Positions 1 through 8,949 of a DNA stretch of 64,000 bases are shown here, one piece after another. Positions within the stretch are counted from its first letter, which is position 1. Each line of letters opens with the position of its first letter. The notes below the pieces were generated by a model. That model saw nothing but the letters and a program-made list of their open reading frames with translations. It ran no database searches and had not been told where the DNA came from. A program made the translations under genes and the position numbers. The DNA is from Paenibacillus senegalimassiliensis (lineage in GTDB: Bacteria > Bacillota > Bacilli > Paenibacillales > Paenibacillaceae), in the NCBI RefSeq assembly GCF_001486585.1, contig NZ_LN909044.1, positions 860,911 through 924,910 of the forward strand. Direction: 5' to 3'.

Positions 1-586
1 TACGCTGTTTCATCAAAGCAATATAGGAGGCAGGCAACTTGTAGCCCAGCTCCTCCTCCACACTGGCAATCAACGCATCACTAGGTGGGTCCATCGTATA
101 TGTACTCTCGGCATAGCTGCCGTTATCCCAAAATTCAGACAAATCCAGACCCTCGAAGAACGGCTTCGCTGGAGTCTGTTCTTTTTCCCGCAAGGCCTGC
201 TCCCGAATCATGCTGTTTTGCTGCTGACGATCAAGACGGCCCTGACACCACCCAAGGAGTTCTCGCGAGTGCTCATCTCCGGGATTGAGCTCCAGTGCTT
301 TCGCAAATGCCTGCGCGCCTTCCTCAAATCTCCCCAGAAAATAATAAGAATACCCTGACCGGTAATGCCACGCCGAATCGTCTTTCCCCTGCTCAGCAAC
401 ATGGGCAAATTGTGCCAAAGCATCCTCGTAACGTCCTACATTGTTATAAGCCCTTCCCAACTGTCCGACCATTTCATAATCTCTATTCGCAACAGGGATA
501 GCTTCCAAAGCGTCTACAATATTCTGATGTTCATCCACCTCGTACCACTGTTCCAACTGCTCCCGCAACGCTTGATCCACTTTCAT
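1..586 (-). CDS. TPR-repeat protein with C-terminal SUKH (SMI1/KNR4-like) domain, 3' end cut by window
   Basis: The frame opens with ATG at 586, preceded by a strong Shine-Dalgarno (AGGAGGTAG), and runs off the left edge, so only about 195 residues are visible. Residues about 35-115 look like two TPR helical pairs (GRAYNNVGRYEDALAQF, then YFLGRFEEGAQAFAKALEL). Near the cut end, a helix with EEELGYKLPASYIALMKQ is the typical opening of an SMI1/KNR4 (SUKH) domain. SUKH proteins are often immunity partners of polymorphic toxins, but many are housekeeping proteins of unknown role; no toxin is visible here. The TPR part suggests protein binding. Function is not assigned. Confidence 0.75.
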   Translation of the reverse strand, partial: MKVDQALREQLEQWYEVDEHQNIVDALEAIPVANRDYEMVGQLGRAYNNVGRYEDALAQFAHVAEQGKDDSAWHYRSGYSYYFLGRFEEGAQAFAKALELNPGDEHSRELLGWCQGRLDRQQQNSMIREQALREKEQTPAKPFFEGLDLSEFWDNGSYAESTYTMDPPSDALIASVEEELGYKLPASYIALMKQR

Positions 587-851
587 CTACCTCCTGAATA
601 AAGACATTTTCTCCATCTTACCAGACCCACCCTGCATAATACATCTGCGAACCAGCGCAATCCCCCACTCCCCCCATAAATTGAGTAATTTGATCTACTC
701 CTGTGCCCTCCAGCCATCCCCCTGGTCCTGCCAAACAGCAGCAGCGAGCAGTTATTATGGCCCACCAACTAACCGAATAGAAGGATTACAAAAAGAAACA
801 GCAACACACATGGACACGGAAAATAAAGTCCTGAATGCTGCTGTTTTATTT

Positions 852-1211
852 CTAATAATTCTCCCCGCGATAATAACGTTCTAGCTTTTCCTCCAAATGA
901 ACAAGCTGGGCCTGCTTTTCCTTGATATCATCCTGCAATTTTTGCTTCTGTTGTTCGATTAACTGGATTCTTTCGGGGAGCGTTGAAGTACCTGCCTGAA
1001 CTTTATCATAATAGTTCTTGATATGCTCCACACTCATGCCCGTCTCACGAAGACACTTTATAAATACGAGCCAGTTCAGCTCATGCTCCGTGTAAAGACG
1101 ATTATTTTGTTTGCTTCGGGCCGCCGGCTCCAGCAATCCTTTTCTTTCATAAAAACGAATGGCTCCAATGTTCAATCCGACTTCTTTAGCTATTTCCCCA
1201 ATCGTTAACAT
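852..1211 (-). CDS. MerR-family transcriptional regulator
   Basis: A 119-residue regulator. Residues 1-70 form the winged-helix MerR DNA-binding domain (MLTIGEIAKEVG, then IRFYERKGLL), followed by a coiled-coil dimerisation helix rich in Gln/Lys/Glu (about 75-115). There is no long effector domain and no metal-binding Cys pair, so the inducer cannot be read from the sequence. It is transcribed away from the SDR gene at 1314, and the shared spacer holds a 19-bp-spaced promoter with a palindrome, the hallmark of MerR control. It most likely activates the neighbouring SDR gene. The ATG at 1211 has an AGGAG ribosome site. Confidence 0.9.
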   Translation of the reverse strand: MLTIGEIAKEVGLNIGAIRFYERKGLLEPAARSKQNNRLYTEHELNWLVFIKCLRETGMSVEHIKNYYDKVQAGTSTLPERIQLIEQQKQKLQDDIKEKQAQLVHLEEKLERYYRGENY

Positions 1212-1242
1212 TCGAACTCCTCATCCATAGCAAAATTTAGTG

Positions 1243-1273
1243 TTGACCTATACTAAGTGTAGCATAGTAACTT
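1243..1273 (+). promoter_or_regulatory. MerR-type promoter/operator for the SDR gene
   Basis: -35 TTGACC (1243-1248) and -10 TAACTT (1268-1273) are separated by 19 bp, longer than the usual 17, as in MerR-activated promoters. An imperfect palindrome CTATACTAAGTGTAG (1248-1262) lies inside the spacer, where a MerR dimer would bind and untwist the DNA. Assignment to the adjacent MerR gene is inferred from position. Confidence 0.7.
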
Positions 1274-1313
1274 ATAAATCATAAAAACAAATAATATAGA
1301 AAGAGGGATTTAA

Positions 1314-2024
1314 ATGACCAAAACCGCCTTTGTCACAGGTGCGAATAAAGGAATCGGATATGAAATAGTGAAGCAACTAGGGGAAGCTGGGTGGAAAGTG
1401 ATTCTTGGCTCCCGTAGCGCCGAGCGAGGCGAAGCGGCGGCTTCTGAATTAACGGCCCAAGGCCAGAACGTGGAATGGATTCAAATCGATATGGCAGATG
1501 CGAAGAGTATTGAATCAGCATCAGACAAAATCATCAACAACTATTCTGACTTGGCGCTATTAATCAACAACGCCGGTATGCCGGGTGCATTCTCCAGCTC
1601 CTTTACGAAGACCCGGGAAGAGGATTTACGCAATGCCTTTGAGGTTAATTTCTTCGGTACTTTCCGTCTGAATCAGCGTTTATTTCCTGTCATCAAGCAA
1701 AATGAAGGCACCATAGTGAATGTATCCACGGACATGGCTTCTCTGGACCATTTGCAAAATGCCGAATTTACCCTTAATGCTTTTGATTATAACTCCTCAA
1801 AAGTAGCCAACAACGCCATGACTCTCTCTATGGCTTATGAAGTAAGAAATACAGGCGCTCAAGTGTTTGCCGTTACGCCAGGCTTTACCACGACAGACCT
1901 GAATGGAAACGCCCCAGGTGGCAAGTCCAAGCAAGCGGCGGCGGCTATTATCGTGGGCTACGCTATAGATGGCCAACGACATAACGGTGAATTCCTGAAT
2001 GAGCACGGCGTTTACCCTTGGTAA
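1314..2024 (+). CDS. SDR-family NAD(P)-dependent oxidoreductase
   Basis: A 236-residue classical short-chain dehydrogenase/reductase. It shows the nucleotide-binding TGANKGIG motif near residue 8, the structural NNAG motif near residue 85 and the catalytic YNSSK (YxxxK) near residue 160, on a single Rossmann domain. The size and style resemble carbonyl-reductase-like SDRs; the substrate is unknown. It is divergent from the MerR regulator and preceded by a MerR-type promoter, so expression is probably inducible by a small electrophile or drug-like compound (inference). It has its own strong terminator and is monocistronic. Confidence 0.9.
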   Translation: MTKTAFVTGANKGIGYEIVKQLGEAGWKVILGSRSAERGEAAASELTAQGQNVEWIQIDMADAKSIESASDKIINNYSDLALLINNAGMPGAFSSSFTKTREEDLRNAFEVNFFGTFRLNQRLFPVIKQNEGTIVNVSTDMASLDHLQNAEFTLNAFDYNSSKVANNAMTLSMAYEVRNTGAQVFAVTPGFTTTDLNGNAPGGKSKQAAAAIIVGYAIDGQRHNGEFLNEHGVYPW

Positions 2025-2044
2025 AAATAATGCCCCTAAATCAA

Positions 2045-2079
2045 AGCGGACCGATGACAATCATCGGTCCGCTCCTTTT
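2045..2079 (+). terminator. Rho-independent terminator of the SDR gene
   Basis: A perfect 13-bp stem (2045-2057 with 2061-2073) and a 3-nt loop, followed by CCTTTT, starting 20 nt after the SDR stop codon. Confidence 0.9.
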
Positions 2080-2134
2080 ACCACTATACGCCCTGCCGGG
2101 TTCCGCTCCGTTCATTCCTGCTTCAACCCGGTTC

Positions 2135-2302
2135 CTACACTACCAGAAACCGCGCCTCGCACTGGCATTCCTGACATTTCACCGGGGGCTCCCAGTCAAT
2201 AAACTTCGTGTGCTCTAGATCAACTACATCCGGGGCCTCTTCAAATTCGTCCACGAACATATCGATCGCCAGTTCTACATGATCCTTGCATACCACATAC
2301 AT
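2135..2302 (-). CDS. CxxH/CxxC small zinc-binding-type protein (BA_5709-like)
   Basis: A 55-residue gene that is easily missed. The product starts MYVVCKDHVELAIDMF and ends with CQECQC followed by a short hydrophobic tail. The C-x2-H pair (Cys5, His8) and the C-x2-C-x-C cluster (43, 46, 48) fit the CxxH/CxxC protein family described in Bacillales, presumably a structural Zn site. A GAAAGGA ribosome site lies upstream. It starts 70 bp after the htrA stop on the same strand and may be co-transcribed with the wal/htrA genes. No function is known for the family. Confidence 0.8.
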   Translation of the reverse strand: MYVVCKDHVELAIDMFVDEFEEAPDVVDLEHTKFIDWEPPVKCQECQCEARFLVV

Positions 2303-2372
2303 ACCTTCAAGCATCCTTTCTATTTACCAAACCAAGGCATGGCCATTCATCTATATGATAACGGACAGATGG

Positions 2373-3641
2373 TTACCTATCCTCATCCAGCCCATCATCA
2401 ATTTCTTGATCCGATGGCTTATCGGACAGCTTCATCGTCACCTTCTGCGCTTCGCCGTCCCGATAATACGTCACTTCCAGTTCCTCGCCGATCTTCTTGT
2501 GTTCGTACAGGTAACGACGCAATTCCCTTGTCGATTTGATCGGCTGCTTATCAAGCTGCGTAATCACATCATTCAGCTTCAGCCCCGCATCCTTCGCCGG
2601 GCCATGAGCCTCAAGCACAATGACTCCCGAGGTAACGTGGCTTGGCAGCTTCATATCGTCCCGTTGCTCTTCGCTGAGCGGAGAATACGGATTGTTCAAA
2701 TCCAGCGTATACACCCCGACATAAGGTCGCACGACCTTGCCATGCAAGAGCAGATCGTCAACCGTTCTCATAACATCATTGACAGGAATGGCGAAGCCAA
2801 GTCCTTCTACACCGGTATCTGAAATCTTCATCGTATTAATCCCGATGAGCTTGCCGTTCAGATCAACCAATGCACCGCCACTGTTGCCTTCGTTAATGGC
2901 TGCATCGGTCTGGATAACCTCCTGCTCCCAGTCGTAGACGCCGTCCTGATTAATGGACACCGGAATCATGCGGTTGGTATAACTTACAATGCCCGAGGTC
3001 AACGTCCCTCCCAGCCCCAGCGGATTACCGACGGCAATCACCGTCTCTCCCGCCCGAAGCTTCCCGGAGTCGCCCAACTCGATCACCGTATTAATTCCAT
3101 GATCATCGACTTCCAGCACAGCAATATCGTTAATGGCATCCTCACCGCTCACCTTGGCATCCCGAGAGCTTCCGTCGCTGGTCACGATCTCCAGATCATC
3201 GGAGCCACTGATGACATGGGTGTTGGTAATGATATACGCCTTACCCTTCTCCTTCTTGAAGATCACGCCGGAGCCAAGCGCCGCTTGCGTCGGGTCGCTA
3301 ATGGACAGCTCGTTATGATTCAGAATACTAACCACGGACGGAGCCACCTTGGCCGCTGCCGAACTAATCCGTTCATAAGGATCGACACCCGCAGAACCGT
3401 CTGAAGACGCATTATGTCTTGGAGTAGAGGAAGGAACTCCCGTAATCAGGCTAAATAACAGCACGGCAACCACCGCACTCAAAAGGGAAGAGATCAAGGA
3501 GATTTGCAACGTGGACAGCCCCCGTCTTGGCCTGTGCCTCGGAGCCCCGCTCAGCCAGCGTCGCCGGCCGCCGCCCTCGGACATGCGCACGCGCCGTCCA
3601 GGTACCTTGGTGGAATAAAAATCATCGTCAAACAATCCCAT
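2373..3641 (-). CDS. htrA: Membrane-anchored HtrA-type serine protease with PDZ domain
   Basis: A 422-residue DegP/HtrA-like protease, the equivalent of B. subtilis HtrC (YyxA) at the end of the wal operon. A cytoplasmic Arg-rich N-terminus is followed by one membrane segment (about 45-67), a trypsin-like domain and a C-terminal PDZ domain (about 300-400). The catalytic triad is visible: His142 (TNTHVI), Asp172 (AINDIAVL) and Ser254 (EGNSGGAL). It acts outside the membrane in quality control of secreted and wall proteins. It is separated from walJ by the small plus-strand gene at 4011. A GGAGGGAG ribosome site supports the ATG at 3641. Confidence 0.93.
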   Translation of the reverse strand: MGLFDDDFYSTKVPGRRVRMSEGGGRRRWLSGAPRHRPRRGLSTLQISLISSLLSAVVAVLLFSLITGVPSSTPRHNASSDGSAGVDPYERISSAAAKVAPSVVSILNHNELSISDPTQAALGSGVIFKKEKGKAYIITNTHVISGSDDLEIVTSDGSSRDAKVSGEDAINDIAVLEVDDHGINTVIELGDSGKLRAGETVIAVGNPLGLGGTLTSGIVSYTNRMIPVSINQDGVYDWEQEVIQTDAAINEGNSGGALVDLNGKLIGINTMKISDTGVEGLGFAIPVNDVMRTVDDLLLHGKVVRPYVGVYTLDLNNPYSPLSEEQRDDMKLPSHVTSGVIVLEAHGPAKDAGLKLNDVITQLDKQPIKSTRELRRYLYEHKKIGEELEVTYYRDGEAQKVTMKLSDKPSDQEIDDGLDEDR

Positions 3642-3856
3642 CTCTACACTCTCCCTCCATAACTCTACCCCAAATATCCGGCGACCATCCTTCGTAGGTC
3701 ACATCCCTGAAAGCAAAGGTCCCCTTCAACTGTATGTCGGTATGGCAAAGCCATATTCACGCGTTTTTTCACTTAATGCTTATAACGCCATGAACCGCGT
3801 AGATGTTGCCATCTTGCCGGGAAGTTTTGCAGCTTTTTTTCCGAACATTGGAATGT

Positions 3857-3884
3857 TTGACTTGATTACGGACTACACTAATAT
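3857..3884 (+). promoter_or_regulatory. Possible promoter for the small gene at 4011
   Basis: TTGACT (3857-3862), a 16-bp spacer and TAATAT (3879-3884), about 125 bp upstream of the ATG at 4011. The match is fair but the 16-bp spacing is short. The rest of 3642-4010 shows no gene or repeat that I recognise. Confidence 0.35.
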
Positions 3885-4010
3885 TAATGCGATAGATTGA
3901 TAGATTTATCTTACCATATTTCGGTGAATTCGAATCATTTTTCAAGCAGAGAAATTTCGGGAATTTCTCCCTGTACGCTAATCAAAAAAAGCCCCCTTAG
4001 GAGGTCAACC

Positions 4011-4217
4011 ATGGATTACTATTCCACACCCATGAACGAGGTTAATTTGCTCGCCAAACTGGCGGACATGAAGGAAGAGCATTACCACCAGTGGCTAACC
4101 CTGAGCGCCATGATGGAGCTGCTGGTGGAGAAGGGGATTTTGACCCGTGAGGAAATAGATAAGAAGGCGCGGGAAATCGACGGGTTCTTAACACCTCCGC
4201 CCTACCCTACGGTCTGA
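4011..4217 (+). CDS. Small conserved-looking protein of unknown function
   Basis: A 68-residue protein starting MDYYSTPMNEVNLL, with a textbook ribosome site (AGGAGG, 6 nt before ATG); the in-frame ATG at 3897 has none. Its body is predicted as two charged helices (KLADMKEEHYHQWL, then EKGILTREEIDKKARE) ending in a Pro-rich tail. The second helix looks like a short three-helix-type module. No signal peptide or Cys is present. It is convergent with walJ and ends 1 bp before the walJ stop. It is the only plus-strand gene between 2.1 and 32 kb. I do not recognise it. Confidence 0.7.
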   Translation: MDYYSTPMNEVNLLAKLADMKEEHYHQWLTLSAMMELLVEKGILTREEIDKKAREIDGFLTPPPYPTV

Positions 4218-4218
4218 G

Positions 4219-5025
4219 CTAGCGCTCATTCAACACATCCCAAGCCGTCGGACGGTCGTAATAGGTCTCGCAGAGCTTGAACTCGCTATCCTTATAGAAG
4301 CAACCCCGATCCTCCATGGCTCCACGCACGGACATCTTGGCCAGATCCAGAATATTATGCTCGCGGCTGAGATGCGCCAGGTACACCCGCTTCAATCGGC
4401 CATTCAATATCTCGCTCATCAGTTCCCCCGTAGCCTCGTTGGACAAATGGCCCAGATCCCCAAGAATCCGGCGCTTGATGTTCCACGGGTAACGTCCCAT
4501 GCGAAGCATCTCAATATCGTGATTGGCCTCCAGCACTAGGACATCGGCATCGCCGATTGATTCCTTCACTTTATCACTCGCATAACCGAGATCGGTGCAT
4601 ACGCTAAGCTTCTCCTTGCCGTCGTAGAAGTTATAGCCTACGGGTTCGGCAGCATCGTGAGAGATTGCAAAGGATTCTACCCGCAAGGAGCCAAAATCAC
4701 GGACCTCCCCCGTGCCCAGCACACAGCGCTGCTCGTCGGCGAGTGCCCCAACTGCCTTCTCCATCGCCATCCAGGTCTTCTCGTTCGCATACACCGGAAG
4801 CTGGTATTTCCGTGCTACCGCCCCAAGACCCTTGATATGGTCGGAATGCTCATGCGTAATCAGAATGCCGTCCAACTGTTGTCCGGTCATTCCCCGCTCC
4901 TGCATCAGCTCGTCGATACGCTTAGCGCTGAAGCCCGCATCGATCATTAAGGTCGTCTCCCCATTGTTCACCAGTGTCGCATTCCCTGTCGAACCACTCG
5001 ACAGTACCGAAAACCGTATTCCCAT
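4219..5025 (-). CDS. walJ: WalJ (YycJ) MBL-fold metallohydrolase
   Basis: A 268-residue metallo-beta-lactamase-fold protein. The metal-binding HEHSDH motif is at 58-63, with a GSGSTGN-like N-terminus (SSGSTGNA, 9-16) typical of YycJ/WalJ. The family is described as a nuclease-like protein linked to coordination of replication and cell division in streptococci and bacilli; the substrate is not settled. It is the last gene of the wal operon, 9 bp after walI, with a GGGAGA ribosome site. Confidence 0.92.
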   Translation of the reverse strand: MGIRFSVLSSGSTGNATLVNNGETTLMIDAGFSAKRIDELMQERGMTGQQLDGILITHEHSDHIKGLGAVARKYQLPVYANEKTWMAMEKAVGALADEQRCVLGTGEVRDFGSLRVESFAISHDAAEPVGYNFYDGKEKLSVCTDLGYASDKVKESIGDADVLVLEANHDIEMLRMGRYPWNIKRRILGDLGHLSNEATGELMSEILNGRLKRVYLAHLSREHNILDLAKMSVRGAMEDRGCFYKDSEFKLCETYYDRPTAWDVLNER

Positions 5026-5034
5026 GTTCTCCCA

Positions 5035-5784
5035 TTACTCCTTCGTCTTCTCTGTGTTCGGACTAATCACGTCCCCGCTGATGCCCTGCACATAATACTC
5101 CGTCCCGTTCTCCAGCATGAAGCGCCAGGCGGGCGCCGCCGGCAAATGCGCATCCGAGTCAAATAGCTCGCCGTAATAACCTAGCTCCACCTCGGTCACC
5201 ACCGAGCCTTCCGGCAGGAAGTTTTCCACCAGGTTGCCCAGTGCCTTGGAGGCTGACAGTACCCGCTGGGGCTTCTCCTCCTCCGGATAGGTGATTTCAA
5301 TCTCCTGAAGCTGATACGAGATCATCTTCTGATTGCTGTTGAACAGCTTCAGCTCAATCTTGAACAACGGCCATTTGCCATCAACCAATGGATGGAGCAC
5401 GAACACCTCCGAACTACTCGCCACTTCATCGTACCGATAGCCCTCAATTCCAGGTAAGCTATCCTTCAGCGCCGCCGTCAAGTCGCGCGGGGAGAAGATC
5501 AGCTTGCTATCCACCGGCGTGGGCAGATCCGTCAGATTGCCCTGCTGCCCGCCATTGATGAACCGATAAGCAATCTTGGGTAGCTCCGGCGCCTCATTGG
5601 GAATCTTCGCCAGCACCCGAATCTGCTTCTCGTCCATCGCCCTCTGCGTGTTATTCTCCAGGGCCGTAATGTCCAGACTGGAGTCGGCCTGTTCGCGCAG
5701 ATCATTCCATAACTGATAGCCCAGCACCAGATTCAGCAGCAGAAAAGCATAGATCAACACATTTTTTGCCCGACCCCAATCCAT
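5035..5784 (-). CDS. walI: WalI (YycI) regulator of WalK
   Basis: A 249-residue bitopic membrane protein: short cytoplasmic start, one transmembrane helix (about residues 8-24, LIYAFLLLNLVLGYQLW), then a large extracytoplasmic YycI domain. In Bacillus, WalI and WalH form a membrane complex with WalK and tune its kinase activity. It lies 27 bp downstream of walH in the operon. The GGGGAC ribosome site fits the start used. Confidence 0.9.
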   Translation of the reverse strand: MDWGRAKNVLIYAFLLLNLVLGYQLWNDLREQADSSLDITALENNTQRAMDEKQIRVLAKIPNEAPELPKIAYRFINGGQQGNLTDLPTPVDSKLIFSPRDLTAALKDSLPGIEGYRYDEVASSSEVFVLHPLVDGKWPLFKIELKLFNSNQKMISYQLQEIEITYPEEEKPQRVLSASKALGNLVENFLPEGSVVTEVELGYYGELFDSDAHLPAAPAWRFMLENGTEYYVQGISGDVISPNTEKTKE

Positions 5785-5811
5785 AATCCGTCCCCTTTCT
5801 TCATATTCGTT

Positions 5812-7125
5812 CTAAGATTCAACTGAGCTCTGCGGTAGCACCCTTGTTGCCCCATTGCCCAGTTCCACTACCCACATCGGCTTCAGCAACAAGCCCTGTT
5901 CGGTGAGAGATGGTACATACGCCGGATACAGCCGAGCGATACGCGCCTCCTCCTTGAGCTTGGTTAGCTGTTCCCGCAGCGGTTCGCCACCTGGCAAGGA
6001 GACCACCTGCTTCTCCCAGCCGTCGCCCGCATCATAGATCAACGACCGCTCATAGCCAGTAATTGTGCCTTGACGCACCTCCAGAGAAATGACTCCGTAA
6101 TGGAATGCCGCCAAGTCCAGGATGGGAAAAGCGCCCGAAGGACCTGTGCCATAATACTGCTGGAACACCACGCGCTGCTGATTCCCTCCGGCTCCATCAT
6201 TCATCTGCTCCAGGCGGTATTTGCCGTTCCATCCCCCATGCTGATTAACAAAATCAACGGCCGATAGCACGTTTTTACTTGGAGAATTCTCTCCCGCCGA
6301 AGGCGCCGCCGGATCGGTGTAGTTAATCCAGTTCCGGTCCTGTCTGACCTGAAGACTACGCTTGCCATCCGTATAAATCTCGGAGCCGTCCTTCTCACGG
6401 ATATAACGGGTGATACTTGGGTCAAAAAACAAGCTGCGCTGCATCTGCTCCGTCGAGTATAGCCCGATACCCAGGCCCACCTGCACCATATCCACCGCTT
6501 GCTCGGGAAGGTAATACCCTTCCTCCAGCGTATACGGCACCCAATCCTTGCCGAAGTCTACCTGTTGCTGCACATCCTGCATCGTCAGGTCAGCCTTGGT
6601 CGCCTCATACACCACATCGCCGCGCGAGCTGAAGAAGAACACCCGCACCTGATCCTCGGTTCCTGTATTGTAGATCAGAAGCCGGTTGATGCTCTCCGCA
6701 TCAAATAGCGGATCAGAAGCGATCTGCATCACGCGCTGTAGCAATCCAATCGGAACACCGCCACCGAACTCCAACTCTACGCCAATATGCTCGCTGCGGA
6801 TTTCCGTCCAATTGACATTATCCACCGCATAACGTTGGAACCCGTCGAACTGACGCCCTTTCAGCCGCGAGTATATTAAATTGTAGAAGGTAGAATCGGG
6901 ATAAAATAACGTGTGCTTCCCCTCGCCCATGTGCACCGCAATTTGCGCCGGGAACAGCATCGTCTCCGCCTCCAGCGAGGCCCCCATATTCTCCGTACGA
7001 ATGTAATCACTTTCTGTCTTGACCACCGGATTGCTCCCAGGGAGCTGATAGATCAGAAAATAACTTTGTACCAGGCTGCACACGACCAGCAAAGCCAGCG
7101 CCAGCGATTTAATCTTCTCCTTCAT
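5812..7125 (-). CDS. walH: WalH (YycH) regulator of WalK
   Basis: A 437-residue protein with an N-terminal signal-anchor helix (residues 5-25, KSLALALLVVCSLVQSYFLI) and a large extracytoplasmic YycH domain. It partners WalI in restraining WalK. Its start overlaps the walK stop by 4 bp (ATGA), a sign of translational coupling. Confidence 0.9.
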   Translation of the reverse strand: MKEKIKSLALALLVVCSLVQSYFLIYQLPGSNPVVKTESDYIRTENMGASLEAETMLFPAQIAVHMGEGKHTLFYPDSTFYNLIYSRLKGRQFDGFQRYAVDNVNWTEIRSEHIGVELEFGGGVPIGLLQRVMQIASDPLFDAESINRLLIYNTGTEDQVRVFFFSSRGDVVYEATKADLTMQDVQQQVDFGKDWVPYTLEEGYYLPEQAVDMVQVGLGIGLYSTEQMQRSLFFDPSITRYIREKDGSEIYTDGKRSLQVRQDRNWINYTDPAAPSAGENSPSKNVLSAVDFVNQHGGWNGKYRLEQMNDGAGGNQQRVVFQQYYGTGPSGAFPILDLAAFHYGVISLEVRQGTITGYERSLIYDAGDGWEKQVVSLPGGEPLREQLTKLKEEARIARLYPAYVPSLTEQGLLLKPMWVVELGNGATRVLPQSSVES

Positions 7126-8948
7126 CGCGTCTCGCCCCCTTGCTTCTGCATCGGCAGCGTGAAGGTTACCCGCGTACCCTTACCGAAGTCGGATTGCAGG
7201 GAAATGGTGCCGCCATGAGCCTTCACAATTTCCCGGGCAATCGACAGGCCTAATCCGGTGCCGCCCATATTGCGCGAACGAGCCTTGTCCACCCGGTAGA
7301 AGCGTTCAAATATCCGGTCCAGGTCCTTCTTCGGAATGCCGATGCCGTTATCCTGGACAGAAATAGCCAATTGGCGATCCTCGGTCATACGTGCCTCCAA
7401 GGCAATCGTACCGCCTTCCGGTGTGTACTTCATTGCATTGGAGATCAGGTTGTCCAGCACCTGGTCAATCTGATCACGGTCCATAAGGACCGCCTCCACG
7501 TCACTGGCGACAAAGAGCGTAGGCTTGATATCCTTCTCCTGCATTTGAAAAGAAAACCGATCCGCCACTTCCTCCAGCATCTCCATAATATTGGCCGGCT
7601 GCTTGCGCAGTTCCGCTTCTTGCGAATCAAGACGCGACAGATGCAGCAGATCGGTAACCAGACGAATCATCCGCTCCGTCTGATTCTGGATGACCGATAC
7701 GAAGCGTGGTCCCAGCTCCGTATCTTCCATCGCACCATCTTCTAGCGCCTCCGTGTAGCTCTTGATCGTCGTCAGCGGAGTGCGCAGCTCATGCGATACG
7801 TTCGCCACGAATTCCCGCCGCGAGGCTTCCAGCTTCTCCTGCTCGGTGACGTCCTGAAGCACGGCAATGGTCCCAATGATGCCGAACTCCCGCCGATGAA
7901 TCGGCGTGAAGGTCACGCGGATCAGCAGCAATCCGCCATCAGGCGCATCGTTCTCCAGCAACGCCGAATGCATCGTGCCTTGCTCCAGCACACTGCGCTC
8001 TTCCTCAGGCAAGTGCAGTAGCGAAATAATGTCCGTTCCAATAGCTGGCTGATCATCTACCCGTAGGATTTCACCCGCGCGCCGATTCATCAGTATGACC
8101 CGGCCATGCTCGTCCGTAGCGATTACACCATCGCTCATATTGGTCAGAATCGAAGCCAACTTCTCCTTCTCTTCCTCATTCTGAGCCAGCGCATCCCGCA
8201 ATCGGCTGGTCATATAGTTGAAGGCCTTGCTAAGCTGCCCGATCTCATCATTGCCCAGCACAGGCATCTTCTGCTGGAACTCCCCTTCCGCAACCGCTGT
8301 TGCCCGCCGGGTCAACTCCTTGATCGGCGACGTAATCGTATGGGCTAGAATGACGCCCAGCACCGCCGTCAGGCCCAACGCCAGCAGGATACCGGAAATA
8401 AAGATATTATTAATCCGCTCCATCGTACTGTACAAATCGCTCATGGAGGCCGCTATGTAGATGGCACCGACGATTTTTCCGCCGCTGGTAACCGGCTTGG
8501 CTACCACCTTCTTGCGCACGTTGTCCTCATCGATAATATATTCCTCGTTATCACGAATTCCTTGCAGCGCCCGACTGACCACGGTCTGCGTGTTCTTCGT
8601 TCCCACATAGTCCGCATGGGATGGCTTGGAGGTCGTCAGCACCTTGCCGCTGGCGTCCAGCACCTGAATCTCAGCACCATTGATATTGAACAAATTGTTC
8701 ACCAGCACGCGCAAATTCTCCAGCGATTCCTCCGCCGAATCTCCCGTGACACCCAGGTTCTGTGCAGCCAGGACCGAAAGTAACTCCGCCCGTTCCTGCA
8801 ACTCCTTCGTAAAATTGCTGGTTAACGAAGTCTTCATCGCGCTCACAAAATAAACCCCGATCAACTGCATCGCAATCAGGATGAGCAGCACGTACACGAT
8901 AATCAGCTTGGCCTGGATGGTTCGAACGAAGGAGGACAAGAAATTCAT
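7122..8948 (-). CDS. walK: WalK (YycG) essential cell-wall sensor histidine kinase
   Basis: Sensor kinase of the essential WalRK system for wall hydrolase expression, 608 residues from the ATG at 8948. I prefer this to a GTG at 8960 because AAGGCGGGTG lies at proper distance and translation then begins just after the walR stop. Order of domains: TM1 (about 10-35), extracytoplasmic sensor domain, TM2 (about 182-205), HAMP, PAS, HisKA with phosphorylated His386 (NVSHELRTPL), and HATPase_c with an N box (NLISNAMKYTPEGG), GIGIP and GGTGLGLSI. This is the full four-part cytoplasmic architecture of Bacillales WalK. Confidence 0.95.
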   Translation of the reverse strand: MNFLSSFVRTIQAKLIIVYVLLILIAMQLIGVYFVSAMKTSLTSNFTKELQERAELLSVLAAQNLGVTGDSAEESLENLRVLVNNLFNINGAEIQVLDASGKVLTTSKPSHADYVGTKNTQTVVSRALQGIRDNEEYIIDEDNVRKKVVAKPVTSGGKIVGAIYIAASMSDLYSTMERINNIFISGILLALGLTAVLGVILAHTITSPIKELTRRATAVAEGEFQQKMPVLGNDEIGQLSKAFNYMTSRLRDALAQNEEEKEKLASILTNMSDGVIATDEHGRVILMNRRAGEILRVDDQPAIGTDIISLLHLPEEERSVLEQGTMHSALLENDAPDGGLLLIRVTFTPIHRREFGIIGTIAVLQDVTEQEKLEASRREFVANVSHELRTPLTTIKSYTEALEDGAMEDTELGPRFVSVIQNQTERMIRLVTDLLHLSRLDSQEAELRKQPANIMEMLEEVADRFSFQMQEKDIKPTLFVASDVEAVLMDRDQIDQVLDNLISNAMKYTPEGGTIALEARMTEDRQLAISVQDNGIGIPKKDLDRIFERFYRVDKARSRNMGGTGLGLSIAREIVKAHGGTISLQSDFGKGTRVTFTLPMQKQGGETR

Positions 8949-8949
8949 G

